This document shows, piece after piece, positions 26,823 through 34,969 of a stretch of 64,000 nt of DNA. Position 1 is the first letter of the stretch, and each line of letters starts with the position of its first letter. This stretch comes from Onstottus_B arcticum. GTDB taxonomy: Bacteria > Acidobacteriota > Blastocatellia > UBA7656. Made by a program: the position numbers and the translations under genes. The notes under the pieces were generated by a model. That model was not told where the DNA came from. It saw only the letters and a program-made list of their open reading frames with translations, and ran no database searches. The stretch spans positions 62,001-126,000 of the forward strand of contig JBBPIE010000002.1 of NCBI GenBank assembly GCA_038040485.1, written 5' to 3'.

Positions 26823-27881
26823 ATGTTTAAAGCTGCGAAGTTCATGCGACGAACCCTTTCATCACTGTTGGCCGTGGCGCTCGTGATCGTTTGCGCACAG
26901 GCTCAAAGCGGCCGCAAACCTGACCCGCAAACATCTCAAGATCAGGACCAACCGATTCGGCTAAGAGCGGAAGAAGTCCTGTTGAACATCACCGTGACCG
27001 ATCCGTACACACGCCAGGCTACGGACCTCAAGAAAGAAGAGTTCATCGTCGCCGAAGACGGACAACGCCAGGAGATTTCGAGCTTCTTGATAAGCAGCGT
27101 GCCGGTCAACGTAGTATTGATGCTCGACGCTTCGGGCTCGATCGTCAGCGAGATCGCTTCACTCCGCGATGCCGCCATGCAGTTTGTAAACAAGCTCGGA
27201 CCCGAAGACAAAGTCTCCATCGTGGAGTTTCACTCCAACGTCGAGTTGATTCAGGATTGGACGTCAAACACTGAAGACGTGCGGCACGCGCTGTCGTGGC
27301 GGTTCAAGCCGGGCATGGTGATGAACAAGGAAGGCCGAAACGAGTACGGCGCCACATCGCTCTACGACGCGCTGTATTCGACCGCCGACGAGCTGCTGTC
27401 CAAGGTCGAAGGCCGCAAAGCGATCATCATGCTAACCGACGGCGACGACACTTCGAGCAAGGTAACTTACGAGCAGGCGACGGCCGCGATCGTCAGGTCC
27501 GGCGCGATCGTCTATGTTGTCAGCAAGGCAAGAGTGTTCATCGCCGCGTTGGACAGGAACTACCGTGGAAAGATGGGACGCGTCCTCGGAGGCGGTAACG
27601 CGCAGGTCGCGGACGTGATTGTCGCGAGGCTTGAACGCGCAGAACTGCTGATGACTGAGTTGAGTAAACGCACCGGCGGCCAGATTTTCTCGCCGCTGAA
27701 AGACGACGAGATGAAGGACGTTTATTCCGGCGTTGCCCGCGAGCTGAAGAACCAGTACATCATCACCTACACTTCAAAGAACGAGAAGCACGATGGGACG
27801 CTACGCAAGGTCGGGGTATTTCTGACTCGGCCGGGCTACGCCGCTCGCACTCGCGAGAGTTACTACGCGCCGCGAAAGTAG
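26823..27881 (+). CDS. secreted VWFA-related protein (acidobacterial type)
   Basis: A 352-aa exported protein: signal peptide (RRTLSSLLAVALVIVCAQAQS, about 8-28), then an LNITVTDPYTRQATDLKKEEF beta domain. A von Willebrand factor A domain follows, with MIDAS DASGS (102-106, in VLMLDASGSIVSE) and later a conserved ITYTSKN segment. Pieces such as FIVAEDGQRQEISSF and YIITYTSKNEKHDGTLRKV are diagnostic of the VWFA-related family expanded in Acidobacteriota. VWA domains bind metal and ligand proteins; here a periplasmic or surface adhesion or scaffold role is inferred. Three relatives are encoded at 50.6-53.9 kb. Confidence 0.85.
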   Translation: MFKAAKFMRRTLSSLLAVALVIVCAQAQSGRKPDPQTSQDQDQPIRLRAEEVLLNITVTDPYTRQATDLKKEEFIVAEDGQRQEISSFLISSVPVNVVLMLDASGSIVSEIASLRDAAMQFVNKLGPEDKVSIVEFHSNVELIQDWTSNTEDVRHALSWRFKPGMVMNKEGRNEYGATSLYDALYSTADELLSKVEGRKAIIMLTDGDDTSSKVTYEQATAAIVRSGAIVYVVSKARVFIAALDRNYRGKMGRVLGGGNAQVADVIVARLERAELLMTELSKRTGGQIFSPLKDDEMKDVYSGVARELKNQYIITYTSKNEKHDGTLRKVGVFLTRPGYAARTRESYYAPRK

Positions 27882-27892
27882 CAGAGACCAAC

Positions 27893-28029
27893 GCTGCTGA
27901 AAAACCAATTCATCGCCACTAAGACACGAAGACTCTAAGGAGCACAAAACCCACAACTTGTATGTTCACTGACTTGGTGAAGCTTCGTGTCTTTTGTGCC
28001 TTGGTGGCGCACTCCCACTTTTCAGCAGC
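27893..28029. repeat. nested inverted repeat between convergent genes
   Basis: Outer arms GCTGCTGAAAA (27893-27903) and TTTTCAGCAGC (28019-28029) are exact complements. Inside, CGCCACTAAGACACGAAG (27914-27931) pairs imperfectly with 27982-28008. The element fills the gap between the VWFA gene and the DUF2934 gene, so it may act as a bidirectional terminator or be a MITE/REP-like insertion. Confidence 0.75.
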
Positions 28030-28033
28030 CTGT

Positions 28034-28423
28034 CTAGTCTTTCGTTCCCTTGCCTCGAGGTTTTGAGGCGGACCCGGCTGGTTTCTTTGAGGAACTCTTT
28101 GGCGCGGGTTTCTCGGCGGCTTGCTGTTTGGTCTTACGCGCACCGGTTTGCTTCGGGGCCGCGCGTTTTGCCGGCTTCGCGGGCTCCGCTTCGCCGGCCT
28201 TTGAAGCCGCGTTTTCATGTTGTAGATCTAAGGCTCGGCCTGATTCTTCTTCGATCAGGAACGTCAGCACTTCGCTCTCCGCTTGAAACCAGTCGTGAGC
28301 TTCGCCGCCGGGCTGTCCACCACGAAGCTTGTAGATTTCAAACGCTCGCATCCTGATCAACTCCTGCGCGTGCTCCTGGCGAAGCAGCCGTTCGCGAAGT
28401 TCTTCTAAACTCTCTCGACTCAT
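28034..28423 (-). CDS. DUF2934 domain protein with basic low-complexity tail
   Basis: A 129-aa protein. The N-terminal half holds a DUF2934 helix-turn motif (LIRMRAFEIYKLRGGQPGG, then DWFQAESEVL). The C-terminal 70 residues are Lys/Ala/Pro-rich (KPAKRAAPKQTGARKTKQQ) and resemble histone-H1-like tails, suggesting nucleic-acid binding. ATG 28423 has AAAGGATC upstream. The function of DUF2934 is unknown. The next upstream gene on the same strand is separated by about 110 nt (28424-28532 contains nothing else). Confidence 0.8.
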   Translation of the reverse strand: MSRESLEELRERLLRQEHAQELIRMRAFEIYKLRGGQPGGEAHDWFQAESEVLTFLIEEESGRALDLQHENAASKAGEAEPAKPAKRAAPKQTGARKTKQQAAEKPAPKSSSKKPAGSASKPRGKGTKD

Positions 28424-28532
28424 TTTGATCCTTTCAATAATGGCAAAAACAGATTCGTTCCCCTTTGTCTCTAACAAAGCGGGTATCTCAACCGAACGAG
28501 TCTAACAAGGTGGTGGAGGTGTCGCAACGACC

Positions 28533-30077
28533 TTAAGCGGAGGAAGAAGTTCGCCTGGCGCGTTCCTCGTCATCATCGCCTGTTCGAGGACGCCAGCGCA
28601 GCACGGGCTTGCGGGCGGCAGCGACTTCGTCCAGGCGGCCGACTCTGGTTGTGTGGGGCGCGGCCTTCAGAAGGCCGGGATCTTCGGCGGCTTCCTCATT
28701 GATGGACTTCATTGCATCGATAAACAGATCCAGCTCCTCGCGGCTCTCGGTCTCAGTCGGCTCGACCATCAACGCGCCGGCTACGATGAGCGGAAACGAC
28801 ATAGTCGGCGGATAGAACCCATAGTCGATCAGCCGCTTCGCAATGTCTGCATTCTTCACGCCGAACTTAGTTTGGCGCTTGTCAGAAAAAACGACCTCGT
28901 GCATGAGCGGACCGGGGTACGCAATCTCGAAGGTGTCCTTCAAATGATGCGCGATGTAGTTCGCATTCAGCACCGCAGTCTCCGTGGCTTCTCGCAACCC
29001 CGCATCGCCGTGAGTCAGCACATAACTCAGCGCGCGCACGAGCACTCCGAAGTTGCCGAGGTAAGCTCGCACCCGTCCAACGGATTTCGGCCGATTGAAA
29101 TCGAGCGCGAGCAGGCCGCCGGCGTCGCGAGCGACCCGCGGAAAAGGAAGGTAAGGCTCGAGCTCGCGAGTTACCGCTACCGGGCCTGCGCCTGGTCCGC
29201 CCCCGCCGTGCGGAGTGGAAAATGTCTTGTGTAAGTTCAAGTGCATCACGTCTATGCCGAAGCTCACTGGCCTTGCTACGCCAACGAGCGCGTTCATATT
29301 CGCGCCGTCCATGTAAACAAAGCCGCCGCGATCGTGAACGATTCGGCAAATCTCTTCGATGTTTTGCTCAAACTTGCCGAGCGTGTTCGGGTTGGTAAGC
29401 ATGAGCGCAGCTACGTCTTCGTTCATCAGCCGGCGCAGCGCTTCAAGATCGGTGCCGCCTTCGGAGTTGGACGGAACTGATTCCACGGTGTAGCCGCAAA
29501 TCACCGCCGACGCCGGGTTCGTCCCGTGAGCCGAATCCGGAATGAGGACCTTCTTGCGCGCATTTCCACGCTCGGTTAGTGCCGCGCGGACCATCATTAT
29601 TCCGGTCATCTCGCCTTGAGCGCCGGCTGCGGGCTGAGTGGTAACCGCGTGCAACCCGGTGATCTCGCAGAGACATTCTTCCAGGCGTCGAATGATCTCG
29701 AGCGCGCCTTGCGCAAGCGGCGAGGGAGTCAACGGATGCAGGTTCGCAAGTCCTTCGATGCGCGCGACCTTTTCGTTGATTCGCGGGTTGTACTTCATCG
29801 TGCACGAGCCCAACGGATACAGCCCGTGATCAATGCAGTAGTTCCAGGTCGACAGCCGCGTGAAGTGACGGATCACGTCCACTTCCGACAGCTCGGGCAT
29901 GCCTTCGAGGTCGTCATCGCGAAGGAAACGCGGCGCTACAAGCTCGCTGTCAGCTCGCGCAGGCACGTCGAGCTGAGGAAGCGAGTAGCCGATGCGTCCC
30001 GCTCGAGACTCTTCGAAGAGCAGCCCTTCGTTCTGTACTACATGGGTTGTTGCTTTTTTTATTCTGTCCTTACCCAT
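28533..30077 (-). CDS. gcvPB: glycine dehydrogenase (decarboxylating) subunit 2
   Basis: The PLP-carrying half of the split P-protein of the glycine cleavage system. The 514-aa product shows CTMKYNPRINE, HPLTP, the PLP-lysine segment NLHKTFSTPHGGGGPG and YPPTMSFPLIVAGALMVEPTE. With GcvPA it decarboxylates glycine and passes aminomethyl to lipoylated GcvH. Length is near the usual 480-520. The C-terminal 20 residues are polar and variable. It is the last gene of the gcv operon, but a 55-aa membrane-protein gene separates it from gcvPA. Confidence 0.94.
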   Translation of the reverse strand: MGKDRIKKATTHVVQNEGLLFEESRAGRIGYSLPQLDVPARADSELVAPRFLRDDDLEGMPELSEVDVIRHFTRLSTWNYCIDHGLYPLGSCTMKYNPRINEKVARIEGLANLHPLTPSPLAQGALEIIRRLEECLCEITGLHAVTTQPAAGAQGEMTGIMMVRAALTERGNARKKVLIPDSAHGTNPASAVICGYTVESVPSNSEGGTDLEALRRLMNEDVAALMLTNPNTLGKFEQNIEEICRIVHDRGGFVYMDGANMNALVGVARPVSFGIDVMHLNLHKTFSTPHGGGGPGAGPVAVTRELEPYLPFPRVARDAGGLLALDFNRPKSVGRVRAYLGNFGVLVRALSYVLTHGDAGLREATETAVLNANYIAHHLKDTFEIAYPGPLMHEVVFSDKRQTKFGVKNADIAKRLIDYGFYPPTMSFPLIVAGALMVEPTETESREELDLFIDAMKSINEEAAEDPGLLKAAPHTTRVGRLDEVAAARKPVLRWRPRTGDDDEERARRTSSSA

Positions 30078-30156
30078 CGTCCCAACTTCCTGTTCGCAGA
30101 CCTCCGGCTCATAGCGCAGCCTTCGGACCCGGCTCTCGAGAATCGACCGTTGTGGC

Positions 30157-30324
30157 TCACCAATTCAACACAAGTGCGACGCCTATTCCGAGAACCATAA
30201 GTCCGACGCTGTCAACGGGAACTGATCTGCCGCTGCGCGCCAGGCTGAGCAGAAGATTGATAACGTAAATGAGGGCGCCGATCAGAAAAATGACGGCGCC
30301 AACTCCCAGGTGTTGTAGCTGCAT
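30157..30324 (-). CDS. 55-aa two-helix membrane protein between gcvPA and gcvPB
   Basis: An ATG at 30324 is preceded by AAAGGAG at ideal spacing and opens a 55-codon frame, MQLQHLGVGAVIFLIGALIY... to TGA 30157-30159. Residues about 7-29 and 36-53 are hydrophobic helices separated by a short basic/polar loop (SLARSGRSVPVDS). The strong ribosome-binding site and compact membrane topology support a real gene. I do not recognise a family. Its position inside the gcv operon suggests co-expression only; a role in glycine metabolism is not shown. Confidence 0.7.
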   Translation of the reverse strand: MQLQHLGVGAVIFLIGALIYVINLLLSLARSGRSVPVDSVGLMVLGIGVALVLNW

Positions 30325-30363
30325 GATAAGTCTCCTTTGTTCGGCTGAGCCCGCCGGCCGGGC

Positions 30364-31695
30364 TCAAACCTTCGACAGTGCGTGAACCAACCTATCAATC
30401 GATTCCTTGCTCGCCGTCTCGGTCACGCAAACAAGCAGCGAGTCAGTCATCTCTTGATAATAGCTTTCCAGCGCGACCCCGCCGATTATCTTTTGCTCGA
30501 GGAGCCGCGCCGTCACATCATTTGCAGGCCGTGGCGTGCGTACGACGAACTCGTTAAAGAACGGCGCGGAGAATTTCAACTCGAATCCCTCGAGCTTTGC
30601 GATTTCCGTTGCCGCATAGTGGGCCTTCTGCGCGTTTTGCCGGGCGACCTCCTGAAGCCCTCTCCGCCCCATCGTCGATAGATAAATCGTCGACATGAGC
30701 GCGAACAGCCCCTGGTTTGTGCAGATGTTGGAAGTCGCCTTCTCGCGGCGAATGTGCTGCTCGCGGGTCGAAAGCGTCAACACATATCCGCGGCGTCCTC
30801 GATCGTCATACGCTTCACCAACCAGCCGGCCCGGCATTTGGCGAACGTATCTCTCGAGTGTCGCAAACATCCCGCAGTACGGTCCTCCGTAGCTCAACGG
30901 GATGCCGAACGACTGACTCTCGCCCACGACGATGTCGGCTCCGCAAGCGCCCGGAGACTTGAGCATACCCAGGCTCATCGGCTCGCTTATCGCGACTATC
31001 AGCAGGGCGCCTGCGCTGTGCGCTGCTTCCGCAAGTGCAGGCAGATCTTCGATGCATCCGAAGAAATTCGGCGACTGCACAACCACCGCCGACGTTTGTT
31101 TGTCGACGACCAGCGAGGTTGCGTCGAGACCTCCCGTTTCGTTGTGCGGCGCGTACTCAACCGTGAAGCCGAGGTTTTGAGTGTAAGTCGTGATGACCTC
31201 GCGATACTGCGGGTGCAGCGAACCGGCGATGACAAACTTGTCTCGGCGGTTCACGCGATTGGCCATCAGCACGGCTTCCGCAACGCCGGTCGAGCCGTCA
31301 TAGAGCGACGCGTTGGCGACTTCCATTCCGGTGAGCTGGCAGATCATCGTTTGAAACTCAAAGATGTACTGAAGCGTGCCCTGGCTCAGTTCCGGCTGAT
31401 AAGGCGTGTACGCGGTGAAAAACTCGGCGCGCGAGATCAGCGAGTCGATGATCACCGGTATGAAGTGCGAATAAGCGCCCGCCCCAAGAAACGACTGATG
31501 GTCAGTCCCGTTAACAGCGGCCAGGCCGCGAAAGTAGGCGAGCAGATCCGGCTCGCTCATCGGCTGTCCGATGCCGATTGGTTCATTGAGCCTCAGGCGC
31601 TCGGGTATCTGCTGGAACAAGTCTTCGATGCGCGAGCGGCCGATGTCCGCAAGCATCGCCAACCGCTCGTCAGGCGAGTTCGGAATATATCTCAT
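30364..31695 (-). CDS. gcvPA: glycine dehydrogenase (decarboxylating) subunit 1
   Basis: The first half of the split P-protein (443 aa). It contains MRYIPNSPDERLAML, FLGAGAYSHFIPVI, AYTPYQPELSQGTLQ, EFQTMICQLTGMEVANASLYDG and GESQSFGIPLSYGGPYCG, all typical of GcvPA. It lacks the PLP lysine, which is in GcvPB, and the two form an alpha2-beta2 enzyme. The start is 6 nt after the gcvH stop, so translation is coupled. Confidence 0.95.
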   Translation of the reverse strand: MRYIPNSPDERLAMLADIGRSRIEDLFQQIPERLRLNEPIGIGQPMSEPDLLAYFRGLAAVNGTDHQSFLGAGAYSHFIPVIIDSLISRAEFFTAYTPYQPELSQGTLQYIFEFQTMICQLTGMEVANASLYDGSTGVAEAVLMANRVNRRDKFVIAGSLHPQYREVITTYTQNLGFTVEYAPHNETGGLDATSLVVDKQTSAVVVQSPNFFGCIEDLPALAEAAHSAGALLIVAISEPMSLGMLKSPGACGADIVVGESQSFGIPLSYGGPYCGMFATLERYVRQMPGRLVGEAYDDRGRRGYVLTLSTREQHIRREKATSNICTNQGLFALMSTIYLSTMGRRGLQEVARQNAQKAHYAATEIAKLEGFELKFSAPFFNEFVVRTPRPANDVTARLLEQKIIGGVALESYYQEMTDSLLVCVTETASKESIDRLVHALSKV

Positions 31696-31701
31696 TCGCG
31701 A

Positions 31702-32097
31702 TTACTCCGACGTTTCTGCTTTGATGTAGTCTTCGTACTCGATGGAGGTGAGCAGCGCGTCGACCTGCGAAGGATTGTCGATCTTGATGCGGATCATCCA
31801 GCCGTCGCCATAGGGGTCTTCGTTCACCAGCTCCGGTGAATCGTTCAGAACGTCGTTGACTTCAGCCACAGTTCCGCTCAGCGGCATATAAATCTCACTC
31901 ACTGCCTTGACGCTTTCGACCGAGCCGAATGGCTCGGAAGTCTCGAACTTGTCCCCGACCTTGGGCAGTTCCACATAAACAACGTCGCCAAGCTGCTGTT
32001 GGGCGTGATCGGTTATGCCGATTGTGGCTTCCTCGCCCTTAACGCGTACCCATTCATGGTCTTTTGTGTAGGTCAGATCTTCCGGTGTGTTTGCCAT
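31702..32097 (-). CDS. gcvH: glycine cleavage system H protein
   Basis: The lipoyl carrier of the glycine cleavage system, 131 aa. The lipoylation lysine is in FGSVESVKAVSEIYMPLSG (about residue 68). TKDHEWVRV, the biotinyl-lipoyl fold and DPYGDGWMIRIK are present. GGAGAG precedes the ATG. It sits between gcvT and gcvPA in the operon order T-H-PA-PB. Confidence 0.96.
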   Translation of the reverse strand: MANTPEDLTYTKDHEWVRVKGEEATIGITDHAQQQLGDVVYVELPKVGDKFETSEPFGSVESVKAVSEIYMPLSGTVAEVNDVLNDSPELVNEDPYGDGWMIRIKIDNPSQVDALLTSIEYEDYIKAETSE

Positions 32098-32152
32098 CTT
32101 GTCTCTCCGAACTCTTGGTTAGTCTTGTTATCCGCTCGACGCGCGGCGGTAT

Positions 32153-33268
32153 TCAATCGAAATTCTTTTCCCGCTTGTAGAACGGGGTCTCGACGACGCG
32201 TGCCGGGACTTGGCGCCCGCGCACGGACACGAAAAACTCGCTGCCGATTTTCGTGTGCTCGATCGGGAAGTAGACCAGGCCGATGTTCTTCTTGAGAAAA
32301 GGCGCGGGACTTCCGGAGGCCACGACTCCGACCTCGCGCCCGCCTGCGATCACCGGGTAACCGTCGCGCGCCGGCGCCTTGTCCAATACCTCGAAGCCAG
32401 CGAGTTTGCGGCTGAGTCCACGCTCCTTCTGCCGCTGAATTGCCTCTCGCCCAATGAAGTCGCCTTTTCCAAGCTTGACTGTCCAGCCGAGCCCCGCCTC
32501 GAGCGGACTGGTCGTTCGGTCCATATCGTTGCCGTAAAGCCGGAACGCCGCTTCGAGCCTGAGCGTGTTCCGCGCGGCAAGACCGCATGGGATCAACCCG
32601 TCGTCTTTTCCGGTCAGCAGCAGCCTGTTCCATAAGTGCCGCGCGGAGCCCGCTTCGCAAAGAATCTCAAAGCCATCCTCGCCGGTGTAGCCGGTTCGCG
32701 AGACCCGGCACCGCGCGTTCTCAACTTTCACGTCCTGCGACCAATAATACGGTATGCGGTCCAGCATATGATCGGTGAGCGGCTGGAGTATTCGCTCGGC
32801 GCGCGGTCCTTGAAGCGCCAGCAGAGCAAATGCGGCGCTCACATTTCGCACTTCAACTCTATGGTTAGCTGCCTGGTTCTGGATCCACTCGAAGTCCGAT
32901 TCGATCCCCGATGCGTTGACGATCAACAGATAGAACTCTTCATTCAGCCGGTACACCAGCAAGTCATCGATGACACCGCCGCTCTCGTCGGTCATCAGCG
33001 AATACTGGACCTGGTTGTCTTCGAGCTTGGAAACGTCGTTGGTGGTGAGGCTTTGAACCAGTGCGAAGGCGTCGTCGCCGATCACTTCGATCTCGCCCAT
33101 GTGCGAAACGTCGAACAGCCCGGCCGCTTGCCGCACGGCCATATGCTCAGGCATCGGCCCGGAGTATTGAACCGGCATTTCCCATCCTGCGAAGTCAACC
33201 ATACGTCCGCCGGACACAAGGTGAGCTTCATAGAGGGGCGTTCGCTTGAGCATTGCGGTTTCAGTCAT
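32153..33268 (-). CDS. gcvT: glycine cleavage system aminomethyltransferase T protein
   Basis: The T-protein transfers the methylene group from GcvH to tetrahydrofolate. The 371-aa product shows TPLYEAHLVSGGRMVDFAGWEMPVQY, GLFDVSHMGEIEV, the folate-site region and SRTGYTGEDGFEI. I place the start at ATG 33268 (MTETAMLKRTPLYEAH); ATG 33253 is the alternative and no clear ribosome-binding site distinguishes them. It is the first gcv gene. I looked for glycine-riboswitch features upstream and did not find them. Confidence 0.93.
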   Translation of the reverse strand: MTETAMLKRTPLYEAHLVSGGRMVDFAGWEMPVQYSGPMPEHMAVRQAAGLFDVSHMGEIEVIGDDAFALVQSLTTNDVSKLEDNQVQYSLMTDESGGVIDDLLVYRLNEEFYLLIVNASGIESDFEWIQNQAANHRVEVRNVSAAFALLALQGPRAERILQPLTDHMLDRIPYYWSQDVKVENARCRVSRTGYTGEDGFEILCEAGSARHLWNRLLLTGKDDGLIPCGLAARNTLRLEAAFRLYGNDMDRTTSPLEAGLGWTVKLGKGDFIGREAIQRQKERGLSRKLAGFEVLDKAPARDGYPVIAGGREVGVVASGSPAPFLKKNIGLVYFPIEHTKIGSEFFVSVRGRQVPARVVETPFYKREKNFD

Positions 33269-33393
33269 CCCGGCCGAAAGATGTTCGATGTCTGCGCAAT
33301 CGAGATTAACGGCAGCAACGAGAACAGGCAAGCTACCATGTGCATTTTTCCGCGTGCATCTTCCATCTGTGCGCCCAGACAGCAACGAGTCAT
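33265..33393 (-). CDS. possible 42-aa Cys-containing membrane peptide overlapping the gcvT start
   Basis: A short frame MTRCCLGAQMEDARGKMHMV... ends in TGA that overlaps the gcvT ATG (ATGA). It has three cysteines and one hydrophobic helix (about 19-33). The same frame is open upstream (CPGCEPG precedes the ATG), which may indicate a longer protein with a non-ATG start. No ribosome-binding site is evident, so it may be chance. The remaining 33394-33694 gap holds no other recognisable feature. Confidence 0.25.
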   Translation of the reverse strand: MTRCCLGAQMEDARGKMHMVACLFSLLPLISIAQTSNIFRPG

Positions 33394-33694
33394 GACCTCG
33401 GCTCCGGGTTCACAGCCCGGGCAGGCGATGAGAAGGTTAGAACGAGTCGGCAGCCGGTAAATGAGCGCATGTGAAAATGCCCCAATCTTCAAAGCAGTAG
33501 TAAACACGTCCGAGAAAAGTCTACGCAGGAGGGTTGTCAAAGACACAATTCCGTCGATTCTTGTTGACTCATACCAGTGTGTGTGATAAATGCTATGCGC
33601 ATCGCAGATGGTAAGGATGAGAACGGACCATATCCTTGATTCGCTTGGCTTAGTTAGAATCACCGGTTTGATGACTCGTCTGGAGGTATACCCA

Positions 33695-33943
33695 ATGAAG
33701 AGACGCTATGCACTGCGGGTAACGATGAGGGCTGTTGCGCTTTCAATGTGCGGCGTTGCGCTGGGAGTCTTCCTAGCCTTCGCACCGACCCGGGTTTCAG
33801 CCGACTGTTGCGAATGCACGTATGGGGGCGCGGCTTACTCAGTGGGCGCTTGTGTCAATGGCTCCATGTGCCAATGCGGCCAGCCTCCAAACTGCGGATG
33901 CGCGTGGATCGGCGATTGGCGTTGCGACAGACCCTTAGACTAA
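33695..33943 (+). CDS. small cysteine-rich exported peptide
   Basis: An 82-aa precursor from ATG 33695 with GGAGG 8 nt upstream. A basic N-terminus and hydrophobic segment (about 11-33, AVALSMCGVALGVFLAFAPT) end at VSADC, giving a mature part of about 46 residues with nine cysteines (DCCECTYGG, then CVNGSMCQCGQPPNCGC and WRC). Such density implies disulfides or metal/cofactor binding in the periplasm. I know no family. A thioredoxin-fold protein with CPWC is encoded 157 nt downstream on the same strand, suggesting a disulfide-maturation partnership. Confidence 0.65.
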   Translation: MKRRYALRVTMRAVALSMCGVALGVFLAFAPTRVSADCCECTYGGAAYSVGACVNGSMCQCGQPPNCGCAWIGDWRCDRPLD

Positions 33944-34100
33944 TCCAACTCGCAAACGTTGATCATTTCAGGAGTCCCCGATTGACTCGCTGACGCGTAT
34001 ATGGTGACTTCGCCGTCCTTGGTTTGAATTGGAGGCCATCGCAGCAACGCTCACGTCGAATGGTAGTCCGTGTTCCTCTGCCTTCTCCTGAGGGTGTTTC

Positions 34101-34751
34101 ATGACCGAGTCACAGTCTTCGACAATCCAGGAAGCGCCTCCTATTGCTTCAGCCGACGCGATCCCGAAGAAGTGGGATACATTGCTGGTTCTGTTGCTCG
34201 GTGTCTCCCTGACGATGAACGTCTTTCTTGGTTGGAAGGTAAGGCAGTCTGGAATGAACGGCAGCTTTCCGGCCCCGGCAATCCTGAAAGAGGGCGTTGA
34301 AATTCCGAGTTTCGAGGCGTATGACGTAACGAACACACCGGCAACGATCGCCTTTCAAGGCGCCGCCACGGTGTTCTATGTGTTCTCGGCGAGCTGCCCC
34401 TGGTGCGAACGGAATCTTGAAAACATCAAGACTCTTGTGAGCCTTCGCGGGGACTCTTACCGCTTTGTTGGACTTTCTTTGGGCAATACTGATCTTGAAA
34501 GTTACATAGACTCCCGGGCGCTGAACTTTCCGGTTTATTCAAAGCTTTCCAAGGAAACGCTCCAGACCCTGAAGTTCGTATCGACGCCGCAGACGATGGT
34601 CGTTTCACCGGAAGGGAGAGTGATCAAGAATTGGGTAGGAGCCTATGGAAAAGGCTTGCGACCCGAGATCGAACGATTCTTCGGCGTTCAACTCCCAGGG
34701 ATAACCTCGGAAGCGGGACAGACCGACAATCCCGACGCATCCTGTCCGTAG
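34101..34751 (+). CDS. membrane-anchored thioredoxin-fold protein (TlpA/ResA-like)
   Basis: A 216-aa protein with an uncleaved membrane helix (about 25-46, WDTLLVLLLGVSLTMNVFLGW) and a periplasmic thioredoxin-like domain. This contains FSASCPWCERNLENIK, with the CPWC active site at about 100-103, and the cis-Pro region STPQTMVVSPEGRV. Together they make a thiol-disulfide oxidoreductase of the TlpA/ResA/MauD type. AGGG precedes the ATG. Its neighbour upstream is a nine-cysteine exported peptide, a plausible substrate. The C-terminus (QTDNPDASCP) is polar and carries one extra Cys. Confidence 0.78.
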   Translation: MTESQSSTIQEAPPIASADAIPKKWDTLLVLLLGVSLTMNVFLGWKVRQSGMNGSFPAPAILKEGVEIPSFEAYDVTNTPATIAFQGAATVFYVFSASCPWCERNLENIKTLVSLRGDSYRFVGLSLGNTDLESYIDSRALNFPVYSKLSKETLQTLKFVSTPQTMVVSPEGRVIKNWVGAYGKGLRPEIERFFGVQLPGITSEAGQTDNPDASCP

Positions 34752-34969
34752 ATCCAGCAAAGAGCAGCCTCACGGTTCAACGAAACAATAAACCCGGTGT
34801 AAACTGAGCTGCTTGTTCCTGACTTCTGCTTGGTATAGTTAAGATTGCTCCTAAGCACTTGTGGAACTCCAACTCTGCTAACCGTGGAACTGGAGAATGA
34901 GACAAGCGTTGACTATTTGGAACGTGTGAATGATGCCTCGGTTGTAGCGTCCAACTCATTGGTGTGCAG

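Noticed and set aside
33269..33694. Glycine riboswitch upstream of gcvT
   Set aside because: I looked for the conserved aptamer segments on the minus strand and found none; a covariance-model search would be decisive.
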